NCBI GenBank assembly: GCA_015492395.1
Contig: WGFD01000268.1
Location: 1-5,784 of the forward strand
Origin: Deltaproteobacteria bacterium
GTDB lineage: Bacteria > Desulfobacterota > GWC2-55-46 > S146-70
DNA length: 5,784 bases
Direction: 5' to 3'
Within the stretch, counting starts at the first letter, position 1. Each line of letters begins with the position of its first letter. The notes below the pieces were generated by a model. The model was not told where the DNA came from. It ran no database searches and was given only the letters and a program-made list of their open reading frames with translations. This document shows positions 1 through 5,784 of the stretch, in pieces. The position numbers were made by a program, and so were the translations under genes.

Positions 1-25
1 GAATAGAGTATATTAGATTTTGGTA

Positions 26-39
26 ATATTTGTAAATAT
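26..39. repeat. Short AT-rich inverted repeat upstream of the peroxidase promoter
   Basis: ATATTT and AAATAT are separated by GT, forming a 14-bp near-palindrome 35 bp upstream of the -35 element of the next gene. The first 74 bases are otherwise AT-rich and hold no start or coding frame that I can support. The repeat could be an operator for a regulator of the peroxidase, but AT-rich DNA yields such repeats easily and I do not recognise a specific consensus (it is not a good Fur/PerR box). Confidence 0.2.
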
Positions 40-74
40 CAAAACGTAGGGGATGCCTCCCGGATATATCTTTT

Positions 75-105
75 TTGACTACGACCGTTCCTTTTGTGGT
101 ATACT
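75..105 (+). promoter_or_regulatory. Sigma70-type promoter with extended -10 for the peroxidase gene
   Basis: The -35 element TTGACT is at 75-80 and the -10 element TATACT at 100-105, preceded by TGG at 97-99 (an extended -10, TGn). The spacer is 19 bp, slightly long, which an extended -10 can tolerate. Transcription would begin near base 112, leaving a leader of about 26 nt that still contains the Shine-Dalgarno GAGGTGG at 127-133. The promoter overlaps the in-frame TTG at 75 and so argues against that codon as the start of the gene. Confidence 0.65.
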
Positions 106-137
106 CTCCAAAAATAGCGCATTCACGAGGTGGTCCA

Positions 138-608
138 ATGTTGAAGGAGGGCGATAAGGCGCCTGATATCTCTTTACAGGGGGTGGATGAAAGGGGGGAA
201 GAACGGCTCTATTCTTTGAAGGACTTTAGGGGCGGGGAGTTCGTCCTATACTTCTACCCCAGGGACAACACCCCCGGCTGCACGACGGAGGCCTGTGACT
301 TCAGAGGTAATATGAATGGGCTTACGGCTCGGGGTGTCCCTGTGATAGGTGTAAGCCCGGACAGTATCGCCTCCCATAAGAGATTCAGGGAGAAGCACGG
401 CATTAATTTCCCCCTTCTCAGTGATCCGGATAAAGAAATGGCATCCGAATTTGGTGCGTACGGCGAGAAGAGGATGTATGGCAAAGTGACGAAGGGTATC
501 ATCCGTTCGACGTTTATAATAGACGAAGAAGGAAGAATAAGGAAGTGTTGGCGTCATGTTAAAGTGAAGGGACATGTACTCGAAGTGGTTGAGGCGCTCA
601 AGGGATAA
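138..608 (+). CDS. bcp: Thioredoxin-dependent peroxiredoxin, BCP/PrxQ type
   Basis: This is a cytoplasmic thiol peroxidase of 156 residues that reduces hydrogen peroxide and organic hydroperoxides, normally using thioredoxin as the electron donor. It has the thioredoxin-like AhpC/TSA fold. The N-terminal motif GDKAPD lies at residues 5-10. The active-site motif TPGCTTEAC at 45-53 carries the peroxidatic Cys48 and, five residues on, the likely resolving Cys53, the pattern of atypical 2-Cys BCP enzymes. Arg123 in IIRSTFIID (121-129) is the conserved active-site arginine. Length and motif order are normal for the family. I chose ATG 138 because GAGGTGG lies 4 nt upstream and family members begin with LKEGDKAPD-like sequence; an in-frame TTG at 75 sits in the promoter. 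Cys137 is an additional, non-motif cysteine. The gene leads a probable two-gene operon with the DUF1992 gene. The family assignment is very secure; the exact reductant is inferred. Confidence 0.95.
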   Translation: MLKEGDKAPDISLQGVDERGEERLYSLKDFRGGEFVLYFYPRDNTPGCTTEACDFRGNMNGLTARGVPVIGVSPDSIASHKRFREKHGINFPLLSDPDKEMASEFGAYGEKRMYGKVTKGIIRSTFIIDEEGRIRKCWRHVKVKGHVLEVVEALKG

Positions 609-640
609 AAGCTGCCAGACCTTTGCGGGGAAAGACTGTG

Positions 641-1009
641 ATGGACGCTATAACAAGGTTAGCGGAAGATAGGATACAAGAGGCGATCGAGAGGGGGGAC
701 TTCGATGGTCTGCCAGGTGCCGGCAAGCCCCTTGTCCTGGAAGATGATACTTGGGTTCCGGAGGACAAAAGGATGGGGTATAAGATCCTTAAAAACGCCG
801 GTTGTATACCGCCGGAGCTTGAAGAGAGAAAGGAAATCTTTTACTTGAGGGAGATCATCAATACCATTGATGATGACGGGGAACGGTTAACGAAGGTAAG
901 GGAACTGGATCTAAAGCTCGTAAAGTTCAACATGGCCAGAAAGCGGCCCCTCTATCTTGAAGACCTCCTGGGATACGAAGCAAAAGTCATTGAGCAGTTG
1001 ACACGGTAA
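641..1009 (+). CDS. DUF1992 family protein (DnaJ-homologue subfamily C member 28-like domain)
   Basis: This small soluble protein of 122 residues consists almost entirely of a DUF1992 domain. The family hallmarks are visible: an N-terminal amphipathic stretch IQEAIERGDFDGLPGAGKPL (12-31), then a Lys/Asn motif MGYKILKNAGCIPPELE (45-61), followed by a helical charged region ending at LGYEAKVIEQLTR. No signal peptide or membrane segment is seen. In eukaryotes the domain occurs in DNAJC28; bacterial stand-alone members such as E. coli YhdN are poorly characterised, so no biochemical role should be assigned. ATG 641 is preferred: GGGGAAAG at 627-634 is a well-placed ribosome binding site, whereas the in-frame TTG at 623 overlaps it. 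GTG 638 is a close alternative. The gene follows the peroxidase stop by only 32 bp with no terminator between, so the two are probably co-transcribed. Confidence 0.9.
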   Translation: MDAITRLAEDRIQEAIERGDFDGLPGAGKPLVLEDDTWVPEDKRMGYKILKNAGCIPPELEERKEIFYLREIINTIDDDGERLTKVRELDLKLVKFNMARKRPLYLEDLLGYEAKVIEQLTR

Positions 1010-1030
1010 CCGGTTGTTACACGCCGATCG

Positions 1031-1059
1031 TTTACCCTCTTCTTACGTTGGCATACAAT
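1031..1059 (+). promoter_or_regulatory. Candidate sigma70-type promoter for the exonuclease gene
   Basis: TTTACC (1031-1036) and TACAAT (1054-1059) are separated by an optimal 17 bp and match the -35 and -10 consensus at four and five of six positions. Transcription would start near 1066, giving a very short leader before the GTG at 1080, with TGAGAGA (1067-1073) as the ribosome binding site. The short hairpin GTAAC/GTTAC just after the DUF1992 stop has no T-run, so I see no terminator separating this gene from the upstream pair; readthrough is also possible. Confidence 0.4.
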
Positions 1060-1079
1060 TCACTACTGAGAGATAGCAA

Positions 1080-1937
1080 GTGCTGAAGAACACATTTTGC
1101 CATATCCCCGGCATAGGGGCCAGAAAGGAGCGGTGGCTGTGGGCTTCCGGTATCTTTTCATGGGCTGACTTGAAGGATGGACCTGGTGAGACATTGCCGC
1201 ATTGGGCACAGGGTATCATGGATCATGTGGAACGGTCCATCTCCTGCCTTCAAGGCGGAGAGCCTGGATATTTCGCAGAACTTCTTGCACCTGCTCAGGC
1301 ATGGCGTCTCTTTCCCGACTTCAGGTGTTCTACGGCGTATCTTGATATAGAGACAAGCGGTCTTGGTGATTATATCACAACTATAGCACTCTATGACGGG
1401 GAGTCTATACACTACTATGTCAACGGTGAGAATCTAGAGGATTTCAAACAAGACATTAAAAATTATAACGTTATAGTAACATATAACGGCAGGTGCTTCG
1501 ATGTCCCAATGATAGAGAGGCATCTCAACATCAAAATGCCCCAAGCGCATATAGATCTGAGGTATATCCTGAAAAGCCTGGGCTTTACAGGGGGGCTGAA
1601 GGGGTGTGAAAGACAGCTGGGGATATACAGAGAGGACCTTGATGGCGTGGATGGTTACTTTGCCGTTCTCCTATGGGAGGACTTCAAGAAGAACAGGAAC
1701 AAAAGATCACTTGAAACTCTCCTGGCCTATAACATACTGGATGCGGTGAACCTCGAGGCCCTTATGGTCATCACTTACAACCTGCGGCTGAAGGGCACCC
1801 CGTTTTTCAGCACCAACAGGCTGGATACCCCACTGATACCCAGTTCACCTTTCAAGGCCGATAGAGAGACCATAAACAGGATCTCTTATGAAAGGTGCCT
1901 CAAGGCCGGCCGAACCCACCGCCTCCAGGCGTTTTAA
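1080..1937 (+). CDS. HhH-like plus DEDDy 3'-5' exonuclease-like protein (YprB / RNase H-like family)
   Basis: This 285-residue protein is predicted to be a nuclease. The N-terminal segment, around HIPGIGARKERWLWASGI (8-25), resembles a helix-hairpin-helix DNA-binding element. Residues about 84-235 form a RNase H-like exonuclease domain of the YprB type (RNase_H_2). Exo I is YLDIETSGL (87-95) with Asp89 and Glu91. Exo II is TYNGRCFDVPMIERH (134-148) with Asp141. Exo III is YNILDAVNLE (217-226), with Tyr217 and Asp221 spaced Y-x3-D, which makes it the DEDDy subclass. All four metal-binding acidic residues are intact, so activity is plausible with two divalent metals. The start is a GTG with TGAGAGA 6 nt upstream. 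The basic, Pro-rich tail beyond residue 236 shows no domain. Substrate (DNA or RNA) is unknown; B. subtilis YprB neighbours helicase YprA, but no helicase is present here. Its last 38 bp overlap the restored end of the convergent hydantoinase gene. Confidence 0.88.
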   Translation: MLKNTFCHIPGIGARKERWLWASGIFSWADLKDGPGETLPHWAQGIMDHVERSISCLQGGEPGYFAELLAPAQAWRLFPDFRCSTAYLDIETSGLGDYITTIALYDGESIHYYVNGENLEDFKQDIKNYNVIVTYNGRCFDVPMIERHLNIKMPQAHIDLRYILKSLGFTGGLKGCERQLGIYREDLDGVDGYFAVLLWEDFKKNRNKRSLETLLAYNILDAVNLEALMVITYNLRLKGTPFFSTNRLDTPLIPSSPFKADRETINRISYERCLKAGRTHRLQAF

Positions 1938-2138
1938 TGATAACCGAATCCCCGGTGCCAACCTCGATAAATTCCCGATGACCCAGCCTGATAGTTTTCC
2001 CCTCCGCTTTTTTCAGGAGATTTTTTCCTTTTTTTCCGCGCCTTCCACCGTCAATGCCATAGGGTGCGTAGACCCTGCGCTCGGAGATGATGGAGACACT
2101 TGCCGGCCTTAAGAACCGTATCTCCCTGATAACGCCGT
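1900..2138 (-). pseudogene. Out-of-frame C-terminal segment of the hydantoinase/5-oxoprolinase (HyuB end)
   Basis: On the minus strand, after the G8 run, the frame one base back stays open for 79 amino-acid codons to a TGA at 1902-1900. It reads [18 protein letters not shown]..., then SERR, a Lys-rich stretch, and finally GDSVIIKTPGGGGFGRP. These are the expected closing elements of HyuB proteins: the [11 protein letters not shown] strand, the SERR motif and the Gly-rich end. The segment directly continues the 2109-5537 frame and has no start of its own, so it is the severed tail of that gene, not a separate gene. The absence of stops and the intact motifs indicate little or no decay since the frameshift. 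It ends inside the 3' end of the exonuclease gene (38-bp convergent overlap). Its AAA-rich lysine codons appear as T-tracts on the plus strand. Confidence 0.88.
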
Positions 2139-5100
2139 CCCCCCCCTATAGAGGCCACTCCCTCCGGAACCCTTTCTCAGTTTAAACTGTTCTACCCTTA
2201 CGCCGGCATGTCTGATTTCCAGGATCTCCGGGTCTGTCATCCGTGTATTTGTCATATGCACTTGCACTCCCGACGCACCGTTACACCCATAGAGTGCACC
2301 CGAACCACCGGCTATCGTCTCATAGTATGGTGTTTCCCCCTCGACCTCGAAGAGCAGGTTGTTCATCGTTCCCTGTGAGGCTGCTGCGACACCAAAGGCG
2401 CCGAGAAGTACGTCGACGATTCTCTGTGAGGTCTCCACATTTCCGGAGCCGACAGGAGATGGATAAGAGGGATTTAGTATCGTACCTCTTGGGACGATGA
2501 TATCGATAGGTTGCAGACAACCTCCATTGAGCGGGATGTCAGTTTCCGTTAGGAGCCGCAGCACATAGAGTACGGCCGACCTTGTCACGGAGAGAGGGGC
2601 GTTGAGATTGTCGTCTCGATGCTCCAGGCCGGTACCGGTGAAGTCTATACAGGCCACTGTTGTTCCGGGGGGCGCCGGACCGCTCTCGATGGTAACCCTT
2701 ACCCTTATGGGAGTTGAGTCATCCAGCATATCTTCAAACGCTCCCTCGAAGCTGTCTTCGGCACCGAGGAAGCGGTGCAGCATGGTCTTTATCGCGTATT
2801 CGGCATCTTTTCGGATGTAGCCTATGTAACGCTTAACGGTCTTCCATCCATACTTACGTACGACCTCCATAAGTTCCCCTTCGCCTTTGTGGCAGGCGGC
2901 TACCTGTGCCTTCAGATCGGCTATGCGTTCCACTATATTCCTCGCCGGGAAGGCATGAGAGGATAGCCTTTTTCGTACTTCCGCCTCCATGAACTTGCCG
3001 TCTCTGACTATGAGCATAGTGTCGAGCAGGACACCCTCCTCCTCTATATGTCGTGAGAATGGCGGCAAGGAGCCTGGGGTCTTGCCGCCTATATCCGCAT
3101 GGTGCCCCCTCGATGCTGTAAACAGGGTTGCAACTCCGTTCTCCGTAAAGACCGGCCTTATAACTGTCATATCAGGCAGGTGCGATCCGCCGCGGTAAGG
3201 ATTGTTGGTAAGGTAGATGTCGCCGGGCCTGATACGCCCGGCATGGTCCTCCAGCACAGCCTTGACCGCATCGGACATTGAGCCGAGATGGACGGGTATA
3301 TGCGGCGCATTGGCGATGAGGTCTCCATTTGCATCGAATACGGCACAGGAAAAGTCGAGACGCTCTTTAATGTTGACGGAGTGAGCGGTATTCTTCAGTA
3401 TATGGCCCATCTCCAAGGCTATATTCATAAATAGGTTACTGATGATCTCGATAAGTATAGGATCCGGACCTGTATGGGCGGTCCTCACCAGGTTACTATT
3501 CTTCTTTACCCTCTTTACTATGACCACTCCTTCCTCCGACACCTCACCTTCAAAGCCGGGATCTATCAGCATTGAAGAGTACCGGTCAATGATAAAGGCC
3601 GGGGCTGTTATCTTTCTTCCAGGCTGGATGGATGCCCTTGTATATACCGGCGCCGTTCTGATTTCTCCCGGATAGACTATCTCTTGTAAGGTTGGAGGCG
3701 GCACGGGACCATTGGAATGTTCTGCTTCAGAGGCCTCGAAAAAGGTGGTCCCTTCCTGTACCTCTATTCTCATATTTACGATCTCCAGGTCGACGTTTCC
3801 GCATTGAAAGCCGAAGGTCCTTTTGAATTTCTCTCCAAAGTGTACAGTAGTTGTTCCATACTCCAGATACTTCACTGTCAGGTATGTGTCTGCGCCCTTT
3901 GGCCGGAGGTCGATCTCTCTTGTTACCGTTACGTTACTTGCCTCTTCCCCCTGCAATAGCAGGTTACGTTCCATTTCATCAAAGATGGGTTGAAGAGCGT
4001 CATGACTCTCCTCTGTATAGGTTTTCATGACCGTCATAACCGATCTCCTTGCCGGCCTTGCCAGCCCGATGCCGTATGCGGACATGACACCGCTCATAGG
4101 GTGAAATACTATCTTCTCAATGCCAAGTAGCTCCGCTATCCGGCAGGCATGCTGTCCTCCGGCGCCGCCAAAGCAGATAAGGGTATACTTCCTGACATCA
4201 AACCCCCTTGATACAGATATCTCCTTTATGGCCATGGCCATCTTTTCGTTGGCGATTCTGAGAAAGCCGTGGGCGACCTCTTCCGGTGTCAAGGACCTTC
4301 CTGTGGAATCAGAGATCTCCGTTGTAATGGCCTTGAATCTTTCGGCGGCGATATTCTTATCCAACGGACCATTACGTTCCGGTCCGAAGGTACTAGGGAA
4401 GTACTCCGGTATGATCCTTCCGGTAAGGAGATTTGCATCTGTAACGGTCAGAGGGCCTCCGAAGCCATAACATGCCGGCCCGGGATCCGCTCCTGCGGAT
4501 TCCGGGCCTACCCTCAACCTCCTACCGTCAAACCATAGTATAGAGCCACCCCCTGATGCCACCGTATTGATATCCAGGGCTTCTGCATGCAGATCTATCC
4601 CGGCGACGGTCTGTTCATAGACCTTCTCAAAACTACCGTCGTATCTCGATACATCGGTGGAAGTACCACCCATATCGAAGCCGATAACCCCTTGCAGGCC
4701 CATCTTTTCTGCCAGGCCGGCGATAGCGATTACCCCACCCGCCGGCCCGGCCAGAATGGCGTTTCTTCCCTTGAAGTTGTGAGGCGGGCAGAGGTTGCCG
4801 GAACTCTGCATAAATTCTAATGGTATGCTTCCGGTTACCTTCTTTATGCCTTCGATATAGGTGGCCAGGAGCGGACCAAGGTAGGCGTCGACAACGGTAC
4901 TTTGACCTCGGCTTACCATCTTGATCAGATTGACGGTCCTGTGGGAGAGGAAGATATTATTTATCCCTTTCTCTTTGAGAATCCTTTCACAGAGGAGTTC
5001 ATGTGCCGGATTTTTCCAGGAGTGCATGAAGAGAACAGCCACGCTGTCTACTCCAGACTCTTTAATCCTTTCGACTATGCCGTCAAGTTTGTCGGCGCAC

Positions 5101-5537
5101 AACCCCTTGACTATTCTCCCATCCCGGTCTATCCTTTCTTCCACTTCAAAGACATTCGAGTATAGGGGCGGCGGTTTCCTAATGCATAGGGCGAAGATAT
5201 CCGGTCTCATCTGAGAGCCTATCTCGAGGAGATCCCTGAATCCCTCTGTGATCAAGAGGGAGGTCTTGCCGCCATGGCGCTCCAGGAGTGCGTTGGTTGC
5301 CACGGTAGTTCCGAGCCTTACGGCCTCTATCCCGTTTTCCGGGAACGGGGTGCCTGGGGAAAGCCCGAGTATCCTCCTTATGCCCTCTGTGGATGGATCT
5401 GTATAGTCGGGGGAGCTTGAAAGGAGTTTGATGGTATAAACGGTGCCTGCCGGGTCTCTGCCGATCACGTCGGTGAATGTACCGCCCCTGTCGACGGCGA
5501 ATCTCCACTTGGACTCTATTCTGTGGTGAGTTGGCAA
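2109..5537 (-). CDS. Fused HyuA-HyuB 5-oxoprolinase / N-methylhydantoinase-type ATP-dependent amidohydrolase, frameshifted near its 3' end
   Basis: This enzyme class cleaves a cyclic amide with ATP; 5-oxoprolinase converts 5-oxo-L-proline to L-glutamate. Numbering here is from the upstream ATG at 5612. The HyuA half (about 37-690) has the phosphate-binding motif [11 protein letters not shown] (41-51), QMRPDIF (134-140), LSHRTV and [12 protein letters not shown] (222-245), a second phosphate motif [11 protein letters not shown] (311-321) and the adenosine motif FGGAGGQHA (481-489). The HyuB half (from about 710) has [13 protein letters not shown] (803-815), [10 protein letters not shown] (834-843), [18 protein letters not shown] (1057-1074), ASQGTMNN and [11 protein letters not shown] (1096-1106). 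The fusion order and the [24 protein letters not shown] sequences favour 5-oxoprolinase over separate hydantoinase subunits, but substrate cannot be proven. TTG 5537 is the preferred start, with GGGAAGG 9 nt upstream; ATG 5612 and ATG 5582 lack such a site. The frame as written ends in a nine-residue non-homologous tail (TALSGRYGS) after a G8 run; the true end lies at 1900. The restored length is about 1212 residues, normal for a fused 5-oxoprolinase. Confidence 0.88.
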   Translation of the reverse strand: MPTHHRIESKWRFAVDRGGTFTDVIGRDPAGTVYTIKLLSSSPDYTDPSTEGIRRILGLSPGTPFPENGIEAVRLGTTVATNALLERHGGKTSLLITEGFRDLLEIGSQMRPDIFALCIRKPPPLYSNVFEVEERIDRDGRIVKGLCADKLDGIVERIKESGVDSVAVLFMHSWKNPAHELLCERILKEKGINNIFLSHRTVNLIKMVSRGQSTVVDAYLGPLLATYIEGIKKVTGSIPLEFMQSSGNLCPPHNFKGRNAILAGPAGGVIAIAGLAEKMGLQGVIGFDMGGTSTDVSRYDGSFEKVYEQTVAGIDLHAEALDINTVASGGGSILWFDGRRLRVGPESAGADPGPACYGFGGPLTVTDANLLTGRIIPEYFPSTFGPERNGPLDKNIAAERFKAITTEISDSTGRSLTPEEVAHGFLRIANEKMAMAIKEISVSRGFDVRKYTLICFGGAGGQHACRIAELLGIEKIVFHPMSGVMSAYGIGLARPARRSVMTVMKTYTEESHDALQPIFDEMERNLLLQGEEASNVTVTREIDLRPKGADTYLTVKYLEYGTTTVHFGEKFKRTFGFQCGNVDLEIVNMRIEVQEGTTFFEASEAEHSNGPVPPPTLQEIVYPGEIRTAPVYTRASIQPGRKITAPAFIIDRYSSMLIDPGFEGEVSEEGVVIVKRVKKNSNLVRTAHTGPDPILIEIISNLFMNIALEMGHILKNTAHSVNIKERLDFSCAVFDANGDLIANAPHIPVHLGSMSDAVKAVLEDHAGRIRPGDIYLTNNPYRGGSHLPDMTVIRPVFTENGVATLFTASRGHHADIGGKTPGSLPPFSRHIEEEGVLLDTMLIVRDGKFMEAEVRKRLSSHAFPARNIVERIADLKAQVAACHKGEGELMEVVRKYGWKTVKRYIGYIRKDAEYAIKTMLHRFLGAEDSFEGAFEDMLDDSTPIRVRVTIESGPAPPGTTVACIDFTGTGLEHRDDNLNAPLSVTRSAVLYVLRLLTETDIPLNGGCLQPIDIIVPRGTILNPSYPSPVGSGNVETSQRIVDVLLGAFGVAAASQGTMNNLLFEVEGETPYYETIAGGSGALYGCNGASGVQVHMTNTRMTDPEILEIRHAGVRVEQFKLRKGSGGSGLYRGGTALSGRYGS
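2139..2146 (-). repeat. G8 homopolymer at the frameshift point of the hydantoinase gene
   Basis: The plus strand has eight consecutive C, so the minus-strand message has AGG GGG GGG followed by ACG. Nine G would give Tyr-Arg-Gly-Gly-Asp-Gly-Val, the usual HyuB sequence, and open the correct tail. Eight G instead lead to a stop ten codons later. The tract also contains G_GGG_GGG in the zero frame, a pattern on which a -1 slip yields exactly the expected Asp codon. Confidence 0.9.
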
Positions 5538-5546
5538 CTGGAAAAT

Positions 5547-5553
5547 CCTTCCC
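5547..5553 (-). promoter_or_regulatory. Ribosome binding site deciding the hydantoinase start
   Basis: GGGAAGG on the minus strand lies 9 nt before an in-frame TTG at 5537-5535. The resulting protein begins about 15 residues before the first phosphate-binding motif DRGGTFTD, the normal distance in the family. The upstream ATG codons at 5612 and 5582 have no purine-rich site and would add 25 or 15 residues that look unlike the family. Confidence 0.55.
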
Positions 5554-5615
5554 ACGTATTTGGAGATGTGAAAGGAAACCATTTGTTCCGAAAATAGCGC
5601 CGCATCCCGCATGAA

Positions 5616-5765
5616 AATGGTAGAATGGCTGGTTGAAGCTTAAAAAATTTGTTCCTCGTGCTCTGTGGCAACATTCCTTTGTTCTTACAACCAGCCAGGT
5701 CAGTTTCGCTATCGGGGTCTCAGGCCGCCAATTGATTCCGACCTCATGCTCTACCATTCGGCTGG
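5616..5765 (-). other. Repeat-rich, potentially structured non-coding region upstream of the hydantoinase gene
   Basis: No convincing gene is seen in 5538-5784. On the minus strand the region contains AATGGTAGA (5758-5750) complementary to TCTACCATT (5624-5616), and nested within it TGGCTGGTTG (5697-5688) complementary to CAACCAGCCA (5635-5626). The 3' arms of the two helices are only one base apart. An alternative pairing joins CCAGCC (5765-5760) and AGGTC (5744-5740) with the contiguous GACCT-GGCTGG (5701-5691), with a 15-nt bulge. The two folds compete for GGCTGG. A near-identical 11-mer (AGAGCAYGAGG) occurs at 5752-5742 and 5664-5654. Possible identities are a regulatory leader RNA, a small RNA, or a remnant of an insertion element end. 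I could not match it to a known family and the region may continue past the window edge. Confidence 0.4.
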
Positions 5766-5784
5766 ATCACTGTTCAGAGGTTTA

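Noticed and set aside
45..76. Possible terminator of an upstream gene (GGGA/TCCC near 50-60 then T6)
   Set aside because: The stem is about 4 bp and the T-run is more than 10 nt from it; the T-run belongs to the -35 region.
111..120. Identical 10-mer AAAATAGCGC near both ends of the window (111-120 and 5591-5600)
   Set aside because: A single 10-base match without extension is compatible with chance in a window of this size, and one copy may be translated while the other lies in a leader.
2015..2035. Possible rho-independent terminator for the exonuclease gene (AGGA/TCCT stem followed by T-run)
   Set aside because: The stem is only 4 bp with a T-rich loop, and the T-tracts are the complements of AAA lysine codons in the HyuB tail.
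1888..2112. A 74-codon open frame on the plus strand after the exonuclease
   Set aside because: It is antisense to the recovered HyuB tail, which has clear family motifs; the plus-strand product has low-complexity Phe/Ser/Pro content and no motif.
2243..5214. Many short plus-strand open frames opposite the hydantoinase gene
   Set aside because: They are shadows of a strongly coding minus-strand frame, with no ribosome binding sites or domain motifs.
5636..5670. Possible intrinsic terminator on the minus strand (GTTGCC...GGAAC followed by T6)
   Set aside because: The stem is five pairs with a bulge and an 11-nt loop, and three A precede the T-run; too weak to call.
5179..5757. A 192-codon open frame on the minus strand starting at 5757
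   Set aside because: Most of it is the hydantoinase gene read in a wrong frame. Its first 50 or so codons lie in the repeat-rich non-coding block and match no family I recognise; a Shine-Dalgarno is not evident.
5691..5784. tRNA-like or TPP-riboswitch-like words on the minus strand (GGTAGAGC, CCTGAGA, GACCTGG)
   Set aside because: No matching acceptor or D-stem and no TTCGAATC loop for a tRNA; the conserved 3' GCGNAGGGA part of a TPP riboswitch is missing.

Overview
The window holds three compact genes on the plus strand, followed by one very long convergent gene on the minus strand. All features look bacterial: sigma70-type promoters, Shine-Dalgarno sequences, GTG and TTG starts, and a DUF1992 protein. 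GC content is moderate, with frequent AGG/AGA arginine and ATA isoleucine codons. That would suit an anaerobic or environmental lineage such as Desulfobacterota or Nitrospirota, but this is a weak inference from codon use; no taxonomic marker gene is present.

Layout. Bases 1-137 hold an AT-rich stretch, a small inverted repeat and a clear promoter. Bases 138-1009 hold a two-gene cluster: a BCP-type thiol peroxidase, then a small DUF1992 protein 32 bp downstream. Bases 1010-1079 carry a second candidate promoter. Bases 1080-1937 encode a protein with a helix-hairpin-helix-like N-terminus and a DEDDy (YprB/RNase H-like) exonuclease domain. The rest of the coding space, down from about 5537 on the minus strand, encodes a fused HyuA+HyuB protein of the 5-oxoprolinase/N-methylhydantoinase type. 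Bases 5538-5784 upstream of it are non-coding but rich in inverted and direct repeats.

Main result. The hydantoinase/5-oxoprolinase frame as written stops at 2109, right after a run of eight G (minus strand, 2146-2139). Reading on in the -1 frame gives 79 more codons with a textbook HyuB C-terminus ending in a Gly-rich GGGGFGRP, stopping at 1900. The gene is therefore frameshifted in a homopolymer. This could be a sequencing error, a recent mutation, a phase-variable tract, or a site of slippage. The restored protein would be about 1212 residues, the normal size of a fused 5-oxoprolinase. Its stop codon would lie inside the 3' end of the exonuclease gene, giving a 38-bp tail-to-tail overlap.

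The second point of interest is the upstream region of the hydantoinase gene (5616-5765). It can form two mutually exclusive long-range pairings and contains repeated blocks. This fits a structured leader RNA or the remnant of a mobile element; I could not identify it.

The genes do not form an obvious single pathway. The peroxidase handles hydroperoxides and the exonuclease acts on nucleic acid. The minus-strand enzyme probably salvages 5-oxoproline or a related cyclic amide using ATP.
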